A stretch of DNA of 64,000 nucleotides. It comes from Alloacidobacterium sp035547425. Its GTDB lineage: Bacteria > Acidobacteriota > Terriglobia > Terriglobales > Acidobacteriaceae. Shown piece after piece: positions 8,855 to 18,069 of the stretch. Each line of letters starts with the position of its first letter. The stretch's first letter is position 1. The position numbers were made by a program, and so were the translations under genes. The stretch spans positions 29,986 through 93,985 of the forward strand of contig DASZUU010000018.1 of NCBI GenBank assembly GCA_035547425.1, written 5' to 3'. The notes below the pieces were generated by a model. It saw only the letters and a program-made list of their open reading frames with translations. It had not been told where the DNA came from and did no database searches.

Positions 8855-8856
8855 CT

Positions 8857-9063
8857 ATGAATGAAATTACGCTGCGAATCGATGGAATGCATTGCGGAGC
8901 GTGCATTCGTCGTGTAACGCAGGCATTGCAGAAAGTAGAAGGCACGGAAGTGCAGGAAGTGCGCCTTGGAGCGGCACGCGTTTCCGTAGCGGATACAGCC
9001 ATAACACCCTCTTTACTTGCTTCGATTGCAAAGGCCGGGTTCTCTGCTCATGTGGAGGAGTAA
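8857..9063 (+). CDS. copZ: CopZ-like heavy-metal-associated (HMA) copper chaperone
   Basis: This 68-residue single HMA domain carries the metal-binding motif MHCGAC (MxCxxC) near residues 10-15 and the ferredoxin-like beta-alpha-beta pattern. It is expected to carry Cu(I) in the cytoplasm to the ATPase encoded next. The ATG at 8857 is chosen over an upstream in-frame start at 8815, because 8815 lies within the promoter/operator and 8857 follows the G-rich stretch. The copA start is two bases after the stop. The function is inferred from domain and context; a direct regulatory role is less likely. Confidence 0.85.
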   Translation: MNEITLRIDGMHCGACIRRVTQALQKVEGTEVQEVRLGAARVSVADTAITPSLLASIAKAGFSAHVEE

Positions 9064-11319
9064 ATGTCCACTGCTACAAAAACTGTAATCATGCCGGTGA
9101 TGGGCATGAGCTGCGCGGCATGCCAGGTTCACGTGGAACGCGCGTTGCGCGAAACGCCGGGAGTAAGCGCAGCGCAAGTGAACCTCATGAATCATCGCGC
9201 CCGCATCAGCTACGATCCGGCCATTGCGCAGCCCGCACAGCTCATCGACGCGATACGCGAGGCCGGATACGATGCCGCCCTGCCGACGGAGCAAGGCGAT
9301 CATGCGCATGATAATGAGGGAAGCGAACGCTCATTAAGAGCACGAGCAATTGCAACTCTTCTGGCTGGGGCAATTGCCATGCTGCTCTCCATGCCATTGA
9401 TGTCCCGCCATGGAAACATGGTCGATCGCATGATCATGAGCAGCATGCCGTGGCTCTATCGGATTCCGCATACGGCGCTTGCATATTCCTTACTGGTAAT
9501 GACCTTCACGGGCATGTTCTGGGCTGGATGGCCGATTTATCGCGGCGCCTTCAAGGCGGCGTGGCATGGCTCCAGCAACATGAATACGCTGGTTTCGCTA
9601 GGCACGCTGTCGGCGTTTTTCTATTCTGCTGTCGCTACAGTTTTTCCTCAGTTATTTCTCAGGCACGGATTGCAACCGGATATGTATTACGAATCGGCGC
9701 TGCTGATTCTTGGTTTTCTGTTGCTTGGCAAATGGCTGGAGGCTCGCGCAAAGCACCGCACATTGAGCGCGCTCGAAGCATTTGCAAAGATGCAGCCGGA
9801 GACAGCGCGCATCCTGCGGAATGAGCAGGAGATAGAAGTGCCGCTTGCCTCTGTGCAGCCGGGCGATGTGCTTGTGGTTCGCCCTGGGCAACGCGTTCCT
9901 GTCGACGGCATCGTGTTATCTGGAACAAGCAGCGTAGATGAATCATTGATCACCGGCGAATCAATGCCTGTGCCGCGAAAGCCTGAAGATCGAGTGGTTG
10001 GCGGATCGGTGAACTATGATGGCGCTCTCACCTATCGCGCAACATCGGTGGGCGCGCAGGGTGTGCTTGGACAGATGCTGCGGTTAATGGAAGATGCGCA
10101 AAGCTCGAAGGCTCCGATGCAGCAGATGGCAGACCGGGTAAGCAGCATCTTTGTGCCCGCCGTGCTCGCGCTGACAGCTATGACACTTCTGCTGTGGGTT
10201 TGGCTTGACCCATCACAAGGTATAACCCGCGCCTTTGCCGTTGCGGTGACGATACTGGTTATTGCCTGTCCATGCGCGATGGGCCTTGCGGTTCCAGCGG
10301 CACTCACAGTCGCGATAGGACGCGGCGCACATTTGGGCATTCTGTTTAAAGGCGGTGAGAGTGTGGAAAGGCTGGCGCATGTCGATACCGTTGTGCTCGA
10401 CAAGACGGGGACGCTCACGCTCGGCAAACCGCAAATTGCAGAGATTCTTCCAGCCAACGGCTGGACCGAAGATAACCTGCTTGCGATTGCAGCCTCACTG
10501 GAGCAGCAGTCCGAGCACCCCCTGGCGCATGCAGTTCTGCAGAAAGCGCGGGAAAAAGAGCTTTCGCTTACGCCCGTAAGTGATTTGCGCGTGATTCCCG
10601 GCAAGGGCATTTCGGGCACGGTGCATGGAAAAACTGTAGCTGCGGGCAACATTGCATGGATGCGTGATCTTGAAGTTTCTGTACCGGAGGTGGAACTCAG
10701 CGCGACTGCGACGCCGCTCTATATTGCTGTCGATAACCAATACAGCGGACGATTGTATGCCGAAGATGTATTGCGTCCTGGAGCAAAGGAAGCGATCGAG
10801 GCGATGCATTCACTGCGCCTGAGAACTGTGATGCTCACCGGAGATAGCAGGCAGGCTGCGCGACACATCGCGGAGGCTGCGGGTATCAATGAAGTGGAGT
10901 TTGAGCTGCTTCCTGATGCGAAGGTTGCCGCTATCCGCAAGCTGCAGGCTAAAGGCCATAAAGTCGCTATGGTAGGCGATGGAATCAACGATGCGGCAGC
11001 GCTGGCACAAGCTGACGCCGGACTTGCCGTTGGAACCGGAACGGACCTCGCCCGCGAAGCAGGAGATGCGATTCTGCTGCGCGGTGAGCCGCACCAGATT
11101 CTCGATGCAATCCGATTGGCGCGCCAGACAGTTCGTGTGATGCGCCAAAATCTGGGCTGGGCATTGGGATACAACGTCCTGAGTATTCCGATTGCAGCCG
11201 GAGCGCTGTATCCACTGATGGGGATTCTTCTCAGCCCTGTGATTGCCAGCGCTGCGATGGCGCTTAGCTCGGTGAGTGTATTGAGCAATAGTTTAAGGAT
11301 TCGGAGCTTCAGAATATGA
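9064..11319 (+). CDS. copA: Copper-exporting P1B-type ATPase CopA
   Basis: This inner-membrane P-type ATPase exports Cu(I) from the cytoplasm. In the 751 residues there is one N-terminal HMA domain (MSCAAC, Cys17/Cys20), membrane helices, the actuator TGES-type motif (ITGES), the transmembrane metal site C402-P-C404, the phosphorylation motif DKTGTLT (Asp446), a SEHPLAHA histidine-proline motif, and the hinge GDGINDAAAL. CPC with a single HMA is typical of the P1B-1 (copper) class. Translation starts at ATG 9064 with GAGGAG overlapping the end of copZ, and the stop overlaps csoR by four bases (ATGA), so the three genes form one operon. Confidence 0.95.
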   Translation: MSTATKTVIMPVMGMSCAACQVHVERALRETPGVSAAQVNLMNHRARISYDPAIAQPAQLIDAIREAGYDAALPTEQGDHAHDNEGSERSLRARAIATLLAGAIAMLLSMPLMSRHGNMVDRMIMSSMPWLYRIPHTALAYSLLVMTFTGMFWAGWPIYRGAFKAAWHGSSNMNTLVSLGTLSAFFYSAVATVFPQLFLRHGLQPDMYYESALLILGFLLLGKWLEARAKHRTLSALEAFAKMQPETARILRNEQEIEVPLASVQPGDVLVVRPGQRVPVDGIVLSGTSSVDESLITGESMPVPRKPEDRVVGGSVNYDGALTYRATSVGAQGVLGQMLRLMEDAQSSKAPMQQMADRVSSIFVPAVLALTAMTLLLWVWLDPSQGITRAFAVAVTILVIACPCAMGLAVPAALTVAIGRGAHLGILFKGGESVERLAHVDTVVLDKTGTLTLGKPQIAEILPANGWTEDNLLAIAASLEQQSEHPLAHAVLQKAREKELSLTPVSDLRVIPGKGISGTVHGKTVAAGNIAWMRDLEVSVPEVELSATATPLYIAVDNQYSGRLYAEDVLRPGAKEAIEAMHSLRLRTVMLTGDSRQAARHIAEAAGINEVEFELLPDAKVAAIRKLQAKGHKVAMVGDGINDAAALAQADAGLAVGTGTDLAREAGDAILLRGEPHQILDAIRLARQTVRVMRQNLGWALGYNVLSIPIAAGALYPLMGILLSPVIASAAMALSSVSVLSNSLRIRSFRI

Positions 11320-11648
11320 GCGGGAAAAAATCAGCGGTGAACTGCGCCTGCGGAGATGAGCGCAAGGCAGTCGTGGTCGATCCGGAGATTAAAGCAGCCA
11401 CGCTGCGACGGCTGGCGCGGATTGCAGGCCAGATTCGCGGCCTGGAAAAAATGGTGGAGCAGGAGCGCTACTGCGCAGATATCCTCGTACAGATTTCCTC
11501 CGTGCAGGAAGCCCTGAGAGGAACCAGCCGTCACCTTATGCGCAATCACCTGCAGCATTGCGCCACGGATGCAATCAAGAAGGGCCCGGAAAGCGCCGAG
11601 GCCATGTATGACGAGCTTCTGGATCTCGTCTACCGGCATTCTCGCTGA
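11316..11648 (+). CDS. csoR: CsoR-family copper-sensing repressor
   Basis: This 110-residue all-helical repressor is of the CsoR/RcnR/FrmR family. The Cu(I) ligand triad Cys53-His78-Cys82 (YCADIL and RNHLQHC) is present, which distinguishes copper sensors from the formaldehyde and nickel members. An extra CxC (Cys10, Cys12) lies in the N-terminal arm and is not part of the classical site. The gene overlaps copA by ATGA and is probably autoregulated through the G-tract operator at 8834-8854. Binding Cu(I) would release the DNA. Confidence 0.92.
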   Translation: MSGKKSAVNCACGDERKAVVVDPEIKAATLRRLARIAGQIRGLEKMVEQERYCADILVQISSVQEALRGTSRHLMRNHLQHCATDAIKKGPESAEAMYDELLDLVYRHSR

Positions 11649-11679
11649 CACCTGTAAACTAATAGCGGACATAGAATTT

Positions 11680-14001
11680 GTGCGCATTCTTACCCGCTAC
11701 ATTTTGAAAGAGGTCTTCACGTACGCCTTCCTGGGAGGCGCGCTCTTCACCTTTGTCCTCTTCATGAAAGAGCTGGGCCCGCTGCTGGAAATTGCGGTTC
11801 GCAACAGCACGTCGATAAGCGCAGTTGCCGAAATTTTCCTGCTCATGCTGCCCAACATGTTCACTGTCGTTATTCCCATGGCAGTGCTGATCGGCATTTT
11901 GCTCGGCTTGAGCCGTCTTGCCGCGGACAGCGAAATTACAGCAATGCGCGCTTCCGGTGTGGGAGTATGGCGTTTTGTAGGCATTGTTTCGATTGTTGCC
12001 GTAACCGCATGGGGAGTGGGGCTTGCCACCACACTCTACTTTGCGCCAAAAGCTACCACGCAGTTATTGCATCTTGAAGATCAGCTGAAGAATACGCAGG
12101 CCACGTACGAGATTCAGCCGCGCGTTTTTTATGAAGACCTGAAAAACGTTGTACTTTACGTGGAAAATGTGCGGTCAGGAACCGGCGCCGCACGCTGGCA
12201 GAACGTCTTTCTCGCCGACCTGACGGATCCTGTATCGCCGCGGGTTACAACCGCGGAGGAAGCGACCGTCGCCAGCACCGACAATCAGACGCTCACGATG
12301 CGCCTGCGCAATGGAACACAGCATCAAACCTCTTCCGATCAGCCCGATCAGTACAATGTTTCAACCTTCGCGCAGACTGATCTGCCATTGCAAACCAGCG
12401 CGACGGACGACCCGCATCTGGGGCACAGCGATGCGCCGGTACAGGCCATGTCAAACCGGCAGTTAATGGAACATATCGGCCAGCCGGGGGGAAGGTGGTT
12501 TCTGATTGAGTTGCACCGTCGCTATGTGTATCCGACTGCCTGCCTGGTGTTGATGCTGGTCGGCGTCCCCCTGGGTATTTCGTCAAAACGCGGCGGCAAA
12601 GGAGCCGGCTTCGTCCTCACGATTCTGCTTGTGTTTCTGTATTACTTCGTATCCAACATGGGAGTGGCGCTGGCGCGGCAAAATAAGCTGCCGGTGTTTG
12701 CGGGTGTCTGGATGGCGAATATCCTCTTCGGGCTTTGCGGAATCTACTTTCTACGGCAGATGTCCACCGGAGGCGCCGCACTCACGGCCATCACTTCCGT
12801 CGGCTCATGGTTTCGCTGGAAAAAGTCGGCTACGCCGCAGGGTGCTCCTGCCGCTGCCGAGCGATCCGTCTCCCGTCGGCATGTTCGCGGTCGCTTTCCT
12901 CTTATTCTCGATGAATATGTCATCCGCCAGTTTCTCTCGATTCTGGTGCTTGTGCTGACTGCGTTTGTCATGCTGATGCTGGTCTTCACGTTCTTCGAGC
13001 TGTTGGGCGATATCATTCGTAACCAGACTCCGCTCACGATTGTAGGCGAGTATCTTTTTAACCTCACTCCGGGGCTTATTTATCTCATTACCCCGCTGAG
13101 CGTGCTCATCGCTGTACTGGTTGTGTTTGGCGGCATGAACCGTACCAATGAATTGACGGCGATGAAGGCGACCGGTGTAAGCCTTTATCGCATCGTTGTG
13201 CCGATCTTTGTCATCGCTTCGGTGCTTTCGATTTCATTGTTTCTTTTTGATGAAGGCTATCTTCCGGCTGCAAATCGCAAGCAGGAGGCGCTCCATAACA
13301 TCATTAAAGGCCGCCCCGCGCAGACGTATCAGCGCCCGGATCGCAAATGGATGTTTGGCGTGCAGCAACCGGGTAAGCCTGGTCGTATCTTTTATTACGA
13401 ATTTTTTGACCCCGATAACGATCGCTTTGCCAATATCACAGTATTTGAATTCGATCCTGCAACATTCGCCTTGTCTCGCCGTATCTTCGCTGCCGGAGCA
13501 CATTGGGATCCGCAAATTCATCGCTGGATTTTCGATCATGGATGGGAGCGAAGCTTTAATGGCGAAGAAGTAACAAGCTTCCGGACATTTGAAGTGAGCA
13601 CTTTTCCTGAAGTTGTAGAAGCCCCGCAGTATTTCAAAAAAGAGATACGGCCATCGCAGGAAATGAGCTTTAGCGAGCTGCAACGATATATACGGGACAT
13701 GCGGCAAAGCGGCTTCGATACGATGCGCCTGCGCGTCCAGCTAAACCGCAAAATCGCCTATCCGCTCATTACGCTTGTGATGGCGGTGCTCGCCGTTCCT
13801 TTCGCACTTTCCATGGGCAGGCGAGGTTCCCTGACCGGGATCGCCGTCGCCATCGGCATGGCAATTGCATATCTGTTTGTCGATGGGATGTTTGAGGCCA
13901 TGGGGAATGTCAATATGCTGCCTGCATTCCTCGCGGCTTGGTCCCCCGATGTTCTTTTTGCCCTGGCAGGCAGCTATTTATTGCTGCGCACTCCCACTTG
14001 A
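11680..14001 (+). CDS. LptF-LptG fusion, LPS export permease
   Basis: LptF and LptG normally form a heterodimer in the inner membrane that, with the LptB ATPase, pulls lipopolysaccharide into the Lpt bridge. Here a single 773-residue chain holds two YjgP/YjgQ-type permease units, about residues 1-375 and 405-773. Each has N-terminal helices with the recurrent phrase (N)ELTAM(R/K)A(S/T)GV, a periplasmic beta domain and C-terminal helices. The linker near 380-404 is basic and low in complexity. The start is taken as GTG at 11680; longer in-frame reading overlaps csoR and lacks membrane character. An ABC exporter follows 37 bases later. No lptB is present in the window. Confidence 0.88.
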   Translation: MRILTRYILKEVFTYAFLGGALFTFVLFMKELGPLLEIAVRNSTSISAVAEIFLLMLPNMFTVVIPMAVLIGILLGLSRLAADSEITAMRASGVGVWRFVGIVSIVAVTAWGVGLATTLYFAPKATTQLLHLEDQLKNTQATYEIQPRVFYEDLKNVVLYVENVRSGTGAARWQNVFLADLTDPVSPRVTTAEEATVASTDNQTLTMRLRNGTQHQTSSDQPDQYNVSTFAQTDLPLQTSATDDPHLGHSDAPVQAMSNRQLMEHIGQPGGRWFLIELHRRYVYPTACLVLMLVGVPLGISSKRGGKGAGFVLTILLVFLYYFVSNMGVALARQNKLPVFAGVWMANILFGLCGIYFLRQMSTGGAALTAITSVGSWFRWKKSATPQGAPAAAERSVSRRHVRGRFPLILDEYVIRQFLSILVLVLTAFVMLMLVFTFFELLGDIIRNQTPLTIVGEYLFNLTPGLIYLITPLSVLIAVLVVFGGMNRTNELTAMKATGVSLYRIVVPIFVIASVLSISLFLFDEGYLPAANRKQEALHNIIKGRPAQTYQRPDRKWMFGVQQPGKPGRIFYYEFFDPDNDRFANITVFEFDPATFALSRRIFAAGAHWDPQIHRWIFDHGWERSFNGEEVTSFRTFEVSTFPEVVEAPQYFKKEIRPSQEMSFSELQRYIRDMRQSGFDTMRLRVQLNRKIAYPLITLVMAVLAVPFALSMGRRGSLTGIAVAIGMAIAYLFVDGMFEAMGNVNMLPAFLAAWSPDVLFALAGSYLLLRTPT

Positions 14002-14038
14002 TGCGACGAAATCGTCCTGAAAGAATCAGATAATACAC

Positions 14039-15790
14039 ATGCTGAAACGACTGCAGCCTCTCTTCCCCTACATGCGCCGCTACCGGCGCAGCTTCTTCTG
14101 GGGAGGCGTGTCGGTCGTCCTCAGCAACCTGATCTGGATATTTTTCCCTCAGGTCATTCGCATCGCCATCGATGATCTGAACAGCGGAGTCACGGAAAGA
14201 AAGATCTGGCTGTATGCCGGCCTGCTTGTGGGCGTCTCGCTAACCAAAGGCGTCTTTCTCTTTCTCACGCGCTGGATCATTATCGGCATCTCGCGTGAAA
14301 TCGAGTTTGACCTGCGCAACGACCTGTTTCTGCAACTGGAAAAGCAGCAGGCTGCCTACTATCAGCAACATCGCACAGGCGACATTATGGCGCGCATGAC
14401 GAACGACCTCAATGCCGTTCGCATGCTGCTTGGTCCCGCTATTATGTACAGCGCCAATACAATTCTTTTCTCGATTGGCGCATTATTTTTTCTATTGAAA
14501 ATCAGCCCCTTCCTAACTCTGGTTGCGCTGGTGCCGCTGCCGCTGGCCAGTGTTCTTGTGCAGGCCATGGGTCGCAAAATTCACGAGCGCTTCGAGCGGA
14601 TACAGGCGATGTTTTCTGATATCTCGGCACAGGCACAGGAGAATTTCTCCGGCGCGCGGCTGATCCGCGCTTTCGCGCAGGAAGAAGCCCAGATTGCATC
14701 GTTTGAGAAATCCAACCAGGAATATATACGCCGGGCGCTGCGGCTGGTGCAGCTTATGGGCATGCTCTGGCCAACGCTGGAGTTCATTCTCGGGCTGGCT
14801 ATGGCCATCACCCTGCTTGTCGGCGGACATGAGGTGCTCACACATCGCATCAGTGTCGGCGATTTTGTTGCCTTCAACACCTATATGCTGATGCTGACCT
14901 GGCCGATCATTGCTCTGGGATGGGTCGTGAACATCTTCCAGCGCGGCACGGCTTCGGTTACACGCATCGACGAATTATTGAAAGCCGAGCCGACAATTGA
15001 CGACCGCGATGCCGATCTTTCTATTCCGGCTGACTTTGAGCTGCAGGGCAAAATTGAGTTCCGCAACCTGAGCTTTTCTTATGAAAAAGCCGAGGTGCTG
15101 CACGATATTTCGCTCCAGATTCCAGCAGGCAGCAGTCTTGCAATTGTCGGGCCCACAGGTTCGGGAAAATCCACACTGGTGAATCTCATAGCGCGCATTT
15201 ACGATGTGCCGGCCGGCGGTATTTTGATTGACGATCGCCCGATTCGTGAGTATCCGCTGGAAGTTTTGCGCGCAAATATCGGGTTTGTGCCGCAGGAAAC
15301 ATTTCTTTTCAGCGAAACGATTCGCGGAAATATTGCCTTCGGCGTGCAGCATGCCGAGATGGAAGAAGTCTTGAACGCGGCACAAGTTGCGCATATACGT
15401 AAAGAGTTTGAAGAGTTCCCCAATGGATTTGAAACTATGGTGGGAGAACGCGGTTTAACTCTTTCAGGCGGACAGAAGCAGCGCTCGGCGCTGGCTCGAG
15501 CCATATTGCGCGATCCCCGCATCCTGATCCTCGATGACTCGCTCGCCAGCGTCGACACGTATACAGAAGAACAAATCCTGGAGGGATTGCAGCGCGTCAT
15601 GCAAGGCCGCACAACCATTCTGATTTCGCATCGCATCTCCACCGTACAGCATGCCGATCAGATTGCCGTGTTGATGGATGGACGCATCGCCGAAGTTGGC
15701 ACACACGAATCATTGCTGGCGCAAGGCGGCCACTACGCGAGCCTCTTCCAAAAGCAATTGCTGGAAGAAGAGCTCTCGGTTGCAGGTTAA
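14039..15790 (+). CDS. ABC exporter half-transporter (MsbA/YheI type)
   Basis: The 583-residue polypeptide has an N-terminal six-helix export domain (about residues 15-320) and a C-terminal ATPase domain with Walker A GPTGSGKST (about 371-379), Q-loop, signature LSGGQKQR (from about 475) and switch His (ISHRIS). Walker B is followed by Asp instead of the usual catalytic Glu (LILDDSLASVD), as in the degenerate site of YheI/BmrC-like subunits of heterodimers. It probably exports a lipid or drug. Proximity to the LptFG fusion suggests an envelope role, but MsbA itself is not proven. The stop codon overlaps the converging fliS stop (TTAA). Confidence 0.85.
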   Translation: MLKRLQPLFPYMRRYRRSFFWGGVSVVLSNLIWIFFPQVIRIAIDDLNSGVTERKIWLYAGLLVGVSLTKGVFLFLTRWIIIGISREIEFDLRNDLFLQLEKQQAAYYQQHRTGDIMARMTNDLNAVRMLLGPAIMYSANTILFSIGALFFLLKISPFLTLVALVPLPLASVLVQAMGRKIHERFERIQAMFSDISAQAQENFSGARLIRAFAQEEAQIASFEKSNQEYIRRALRLVQLMGMLWPTLEFILGLAMAITLLVGGHEVLTHRISVGDFVAFNTYMLMLTWPIIALGWVVNIFQRGTASVTRIDELLKAEPTIDDRDADLSIPADFELQGKIEFRNLSFSYEKAEVLHDISLQIPAGSSLAIVGPTGSGKSTLVNLIARIYDVPAGGILIDDRPIREYPLEVLRANIGFVPQETFLFSETIRGNIAFGVQHAEMEEVLNAAQVAHIRKEFEEFPNGFETMVGERGLTLSGGQKQRSALARAILRDPRILILDDSLASVDTYTEEQILEGLQRVMQGRTTILISHRISTVQHADQIAVLMDGRIAEVGTHESLLAQGGHYASLFQKQLLEEELSVAG

Positions 15791-16233
15791 GCTGTCCAGC
15801 TTGCCGATTCTAAATGCGAGGCATTGCGTGCGGGCTGCCTTGCCGGCACAGTCATCATTGGCTGCTCCTGCGACTCGGGCAACTGCGCAACCTGTTGCCA
15901 CGCCTCCCGCACATTTATAATGCAGGTGATTGCTTCACGAAAGCGATCCGGGGAAGCCAGCCGCGAACCTTCCAGGCACAAAGCAAAAACAGCGGCATAG
16001 AACTCCGAGAGTGTTTTTGCCGGTCCGCCGACATCCATGCGAAGACGCGACTGCAGATGCATCAGGATATCGAGGACACGTTTTACAGCAATACGACGCT
16101 CAGACACATTGCCCGCTTCGGTGGCTTCGATGGCACGATTCAAAAAGCGAACCATGCCATCATAAAGGGCTACGACTAACTCGACGCGATTTTTTCCCGC
16201 GAGAGACTGTTGCTGATAATTCTGGATGGGCAT
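15787..16233 (-). CDS. fliS: Flagellar export chaperone FliS
   Basis: FliS binds the C-terminus of newly made flagellin in the cytoplasm and prevents early polymerisation before export. The product is 148 residues of mostly helix, with the family-typical start (MPIQNYQQ) and the phrase ELVVALYDGMVRFLNRA. The C-terminal tail after about residue 125 (Gln/Pro/Ala-rich) is longer than average. The ATG at 16233 is chosen over an upstream Met at 16287, which would overlap fliD. It lies 13 bases after fliD and is the last gene of the fliC-fliD-fliS cluster. Confidence 0.92.
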   Translation of the reverse strand: MPIQNYQQQSLAGKNRVELVVALYDGMVRFLNRAIEATEAGNVSERRIAVKRVLDILMHLQSRLRMDVGGPAKTLSEFYAAVFALCLEGSRLASPDRFREAITCIINVREAWQQVAQLPESQEQPMMTVPARQPARNASHLESASWTA

Positions 16234-16246
16234 CTGCCGTCCGTTT

Positions 16247-17914
16247 CTATTTTTCGTTATAGCCTGTGATAGCGCTGTACATTTCATCGACTTGCTGCAA
16301 CTGTTGCGGGATTGCGGTCAGTGTATAGTTGGCCTCGTTCAGCTCATTCGTCAGCTGCGTTTTCTGGGCGCTGATCGTAGTTTCCTCATTGCTGATGTTG
16401 GTGTTCAGCTGTGATTCCATCGATGAGTTTTCCTGCAAGGCCAGCTTGATGGCTCCAGTGGAACTGCTGCTGCCGAGGTTATTGAGAATACTGGTAAAGT
16501 TTCCGCCAAAGGATGCATAGTATCCGCTGGGCTGGAGAAAATTCATGACGTCCTGATAGTTGCTGTTCAGCAGACTATCCAGCGTATCGGTATCCAGGCT
16601 CAATGTGCCGTCATTTCCAACAGAGATGCCGAGCTGCGTGATCGAGCTGATCGCGCTCGACTGCGGTGAACTGAAGGTCACAGTCTTGCCCGTAGTTGTG
16701 TCCGTCAAATTGCCGGCATCAACGCTGATCGCCCCCGCCGAGCCGGATATTGCATTCGTGAGGCTCAACGTTACATTCGATCCCGAAGTGATAACCGAAG
16801 CGGTGACACCCACGTTTGCGCTATTAATGGCTGCCGCCACATCCGCCATCGTGGCATTGGCGGGAATATTGATCTGCTGCTGCGCGGCGCCACCGACTCC
16901 AATCGATATGCTGCCCGAAAAAATATCGGTGGCCGCGATAGTAACATTGGTGCCGGTGGCGTTCGCTGGCTGCAGAAAAGTAAGGGCAGATTGCAGCGAT
17001 TGCTGCAGAAGGGAGATTGTCGGACTGCCGAAAAGCGGCTCAGGATTGCCGTTGGAATCATTCCCTTCCTGCGTATTCAGGTCCTGCATAACTTTGTTGT
17101 AATCCGTCACAAACGTGTTGATTGCCGACTCCACATCCGTGTTGTCATTGGTGATTTCTACCTGGATGCTCTCGCTTGGATTAGCGCTTAGCAGCTGGAA
17201 TGTCACGCCCTGAATGGCATTGTTGACCGTATTCGACGCACTCGTAACGGAAACGCCGTCTACTTTAAGTTGTGCATCTGCCCCTGCCTGCGTCTGCGTG
17301 AAGTTGATCGCAGCAGAACCATTACTGGCATCTGCTAACGTCCCTCCAATGGTTACAGCTCCACTTGCGCCGCTGGTCTGGCTCACCAATGAAAGGCGCG
17401 TGCCGGAAGAATCAGTAATCACGTTTGCCGTCACGCCGAAGCTGCCGGAATTAATGGCAGCAGCAAGCGTGGACAATGTGTTGTTGGTGGAGTCAATCGT
17501 AATATTCTTGCCGTTAATGGTAAGGCTTCCGCTGAGAGTATCTCCGGCATTGGAAATGGTATCGCTGACATACGAATTGGTTGTGGCCAGCGATTGCACG
17601 ATGACGGTGTGGCTGCCTGCAATGGCGGAGGTGGAAGCTGAAGTCAGCTGCAGCACGCTCGTATCCGAACTGGAGCCCTGCTTCTCAGCCAATACACCTT
17701 GAAAATCCGTGAGAGACTGCATTGCCGTCGAAAGCGAGCTGAGATCGGTGCCGATGCTGGTAAGCACTGAATCCTGCGACTGCAAAGTGGTGAGCTGATT
17801 TTTCCACGGCGTCTCGATCGCCTGCATGTTGGAAACAATCTGGTTGACTGTCGAGGTTACGTCGAAGCCTGCGCCGCCCGTCGGTGATCCGAATGAAAGC
17901 CCTACTGTTCCCAT
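16247..17914 (-). CDS. fliD: Flagellar filament cap protein FliD (HAP2)
   Basis: FliD caps the growing filament and assists insertion of flagellin subunits. The 555-residue protein has the FliD N-terminal region (SPTGGAGFDVTSTVNQIV) with heptad repeats, a Ser/Thr/Gly-rich middle, and a C-terminal coiled-coil containing the family-typical motif ending in LNEANYTLTAIPQQLQQVDEMY. Two flagellin_IN-type motifs (AAINSG then GVTANVI, about residue 150; AAINSA then GVTASVI, about residue 360) recur and a related one is in the flagellin upstream. The start is ATG at 17914 after AAAGGA. The gene follows fliC on the same strand, separated by fliC's terminator, so its own promoter is likely. Confidence 0.92.
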   Translation of the reverse strand: MGTVGLSFGSPTGGAGFDVTSTVNQIVSNMQAIETPWKNQLTTLQSQDSVLTSIGTDLSSLSTAMQSLTDFQGVLAEKQGSSSDTSVLQLTSASTSAIAGSHTVIVQSLATTNSYVSDTISNAGDTLSGSLTINGKNITIDSTNNTLSTLAAAINSGSFGVTANVITDSSGTRLSLVSQTSGASGAVTIGGTLADASNGSAAINFTQTQAGADAQLKVDGVSVTSASNTVNNAIQGVTFQLLSANPSESIQVEITNDNTDVESAINTFVTDYNKVMQDLNTQEGNDSNGNPEPLFGSPTISLLQQSLQSALTFLQPANATGTNVTIAATDIFSGSISIGVGGAAQQQINIPANATMADVAAAINSANVGVTASVITSGSNVTLSLTNAISGSAGAISVDAGNLTDTTTGKTVTFSSPQSSAISSITQLGISVGNDGTLSLDTDTLDSLLNSNYQDVMNFLQPSGYYASFGGNFTSILNNLGSSSSTGAIKLALQENSSMESQLNTNISNEETTISAQKTQLTNELNEANYTLTAIPQQLQQVDEMYSAITGYNEK

Positions 17915-18023
17915 AACACCGTTATCGTCCTTTTTACCTTGAACTTGAATCTGCCATCGCTACCCGCTTCACTGCAATTCATAGACCTGATTGCGCGTAG
18001 ACGGATTAAGTGGCTCTTAGAAA

Positions 18024-18053
18024 AAAACAGGGAGCCATTTGGCCCCCTGTTTT
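18024..18053 (-). terminator. Intrinsic terminator after fliC
   Basis: An inverted repeat (AAAACAGGG at 18024-18032 with CCCTGTTTT at 18045-18053, plus an inner GCC/GGC) forms a stem with one mismatch and an ATTT loop. Read on the minus strand it ends in a long T tract (the run of A at 18021-18027). It begins 16 bases after the fliC stop. Confidence 0.85.
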
Positions 18054-18069
18054 ACACACCCGCAGAGAA

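Noticed and set aside
17922..17948. FliA-like promoter before fliD (TCAA-N15-GACGATAA on the minus strand)
   Set aside because: It would place the start at the fliD ATG itself and shares bases with the ribosome site; two mismatches from consensus. Kept only as a possibility.
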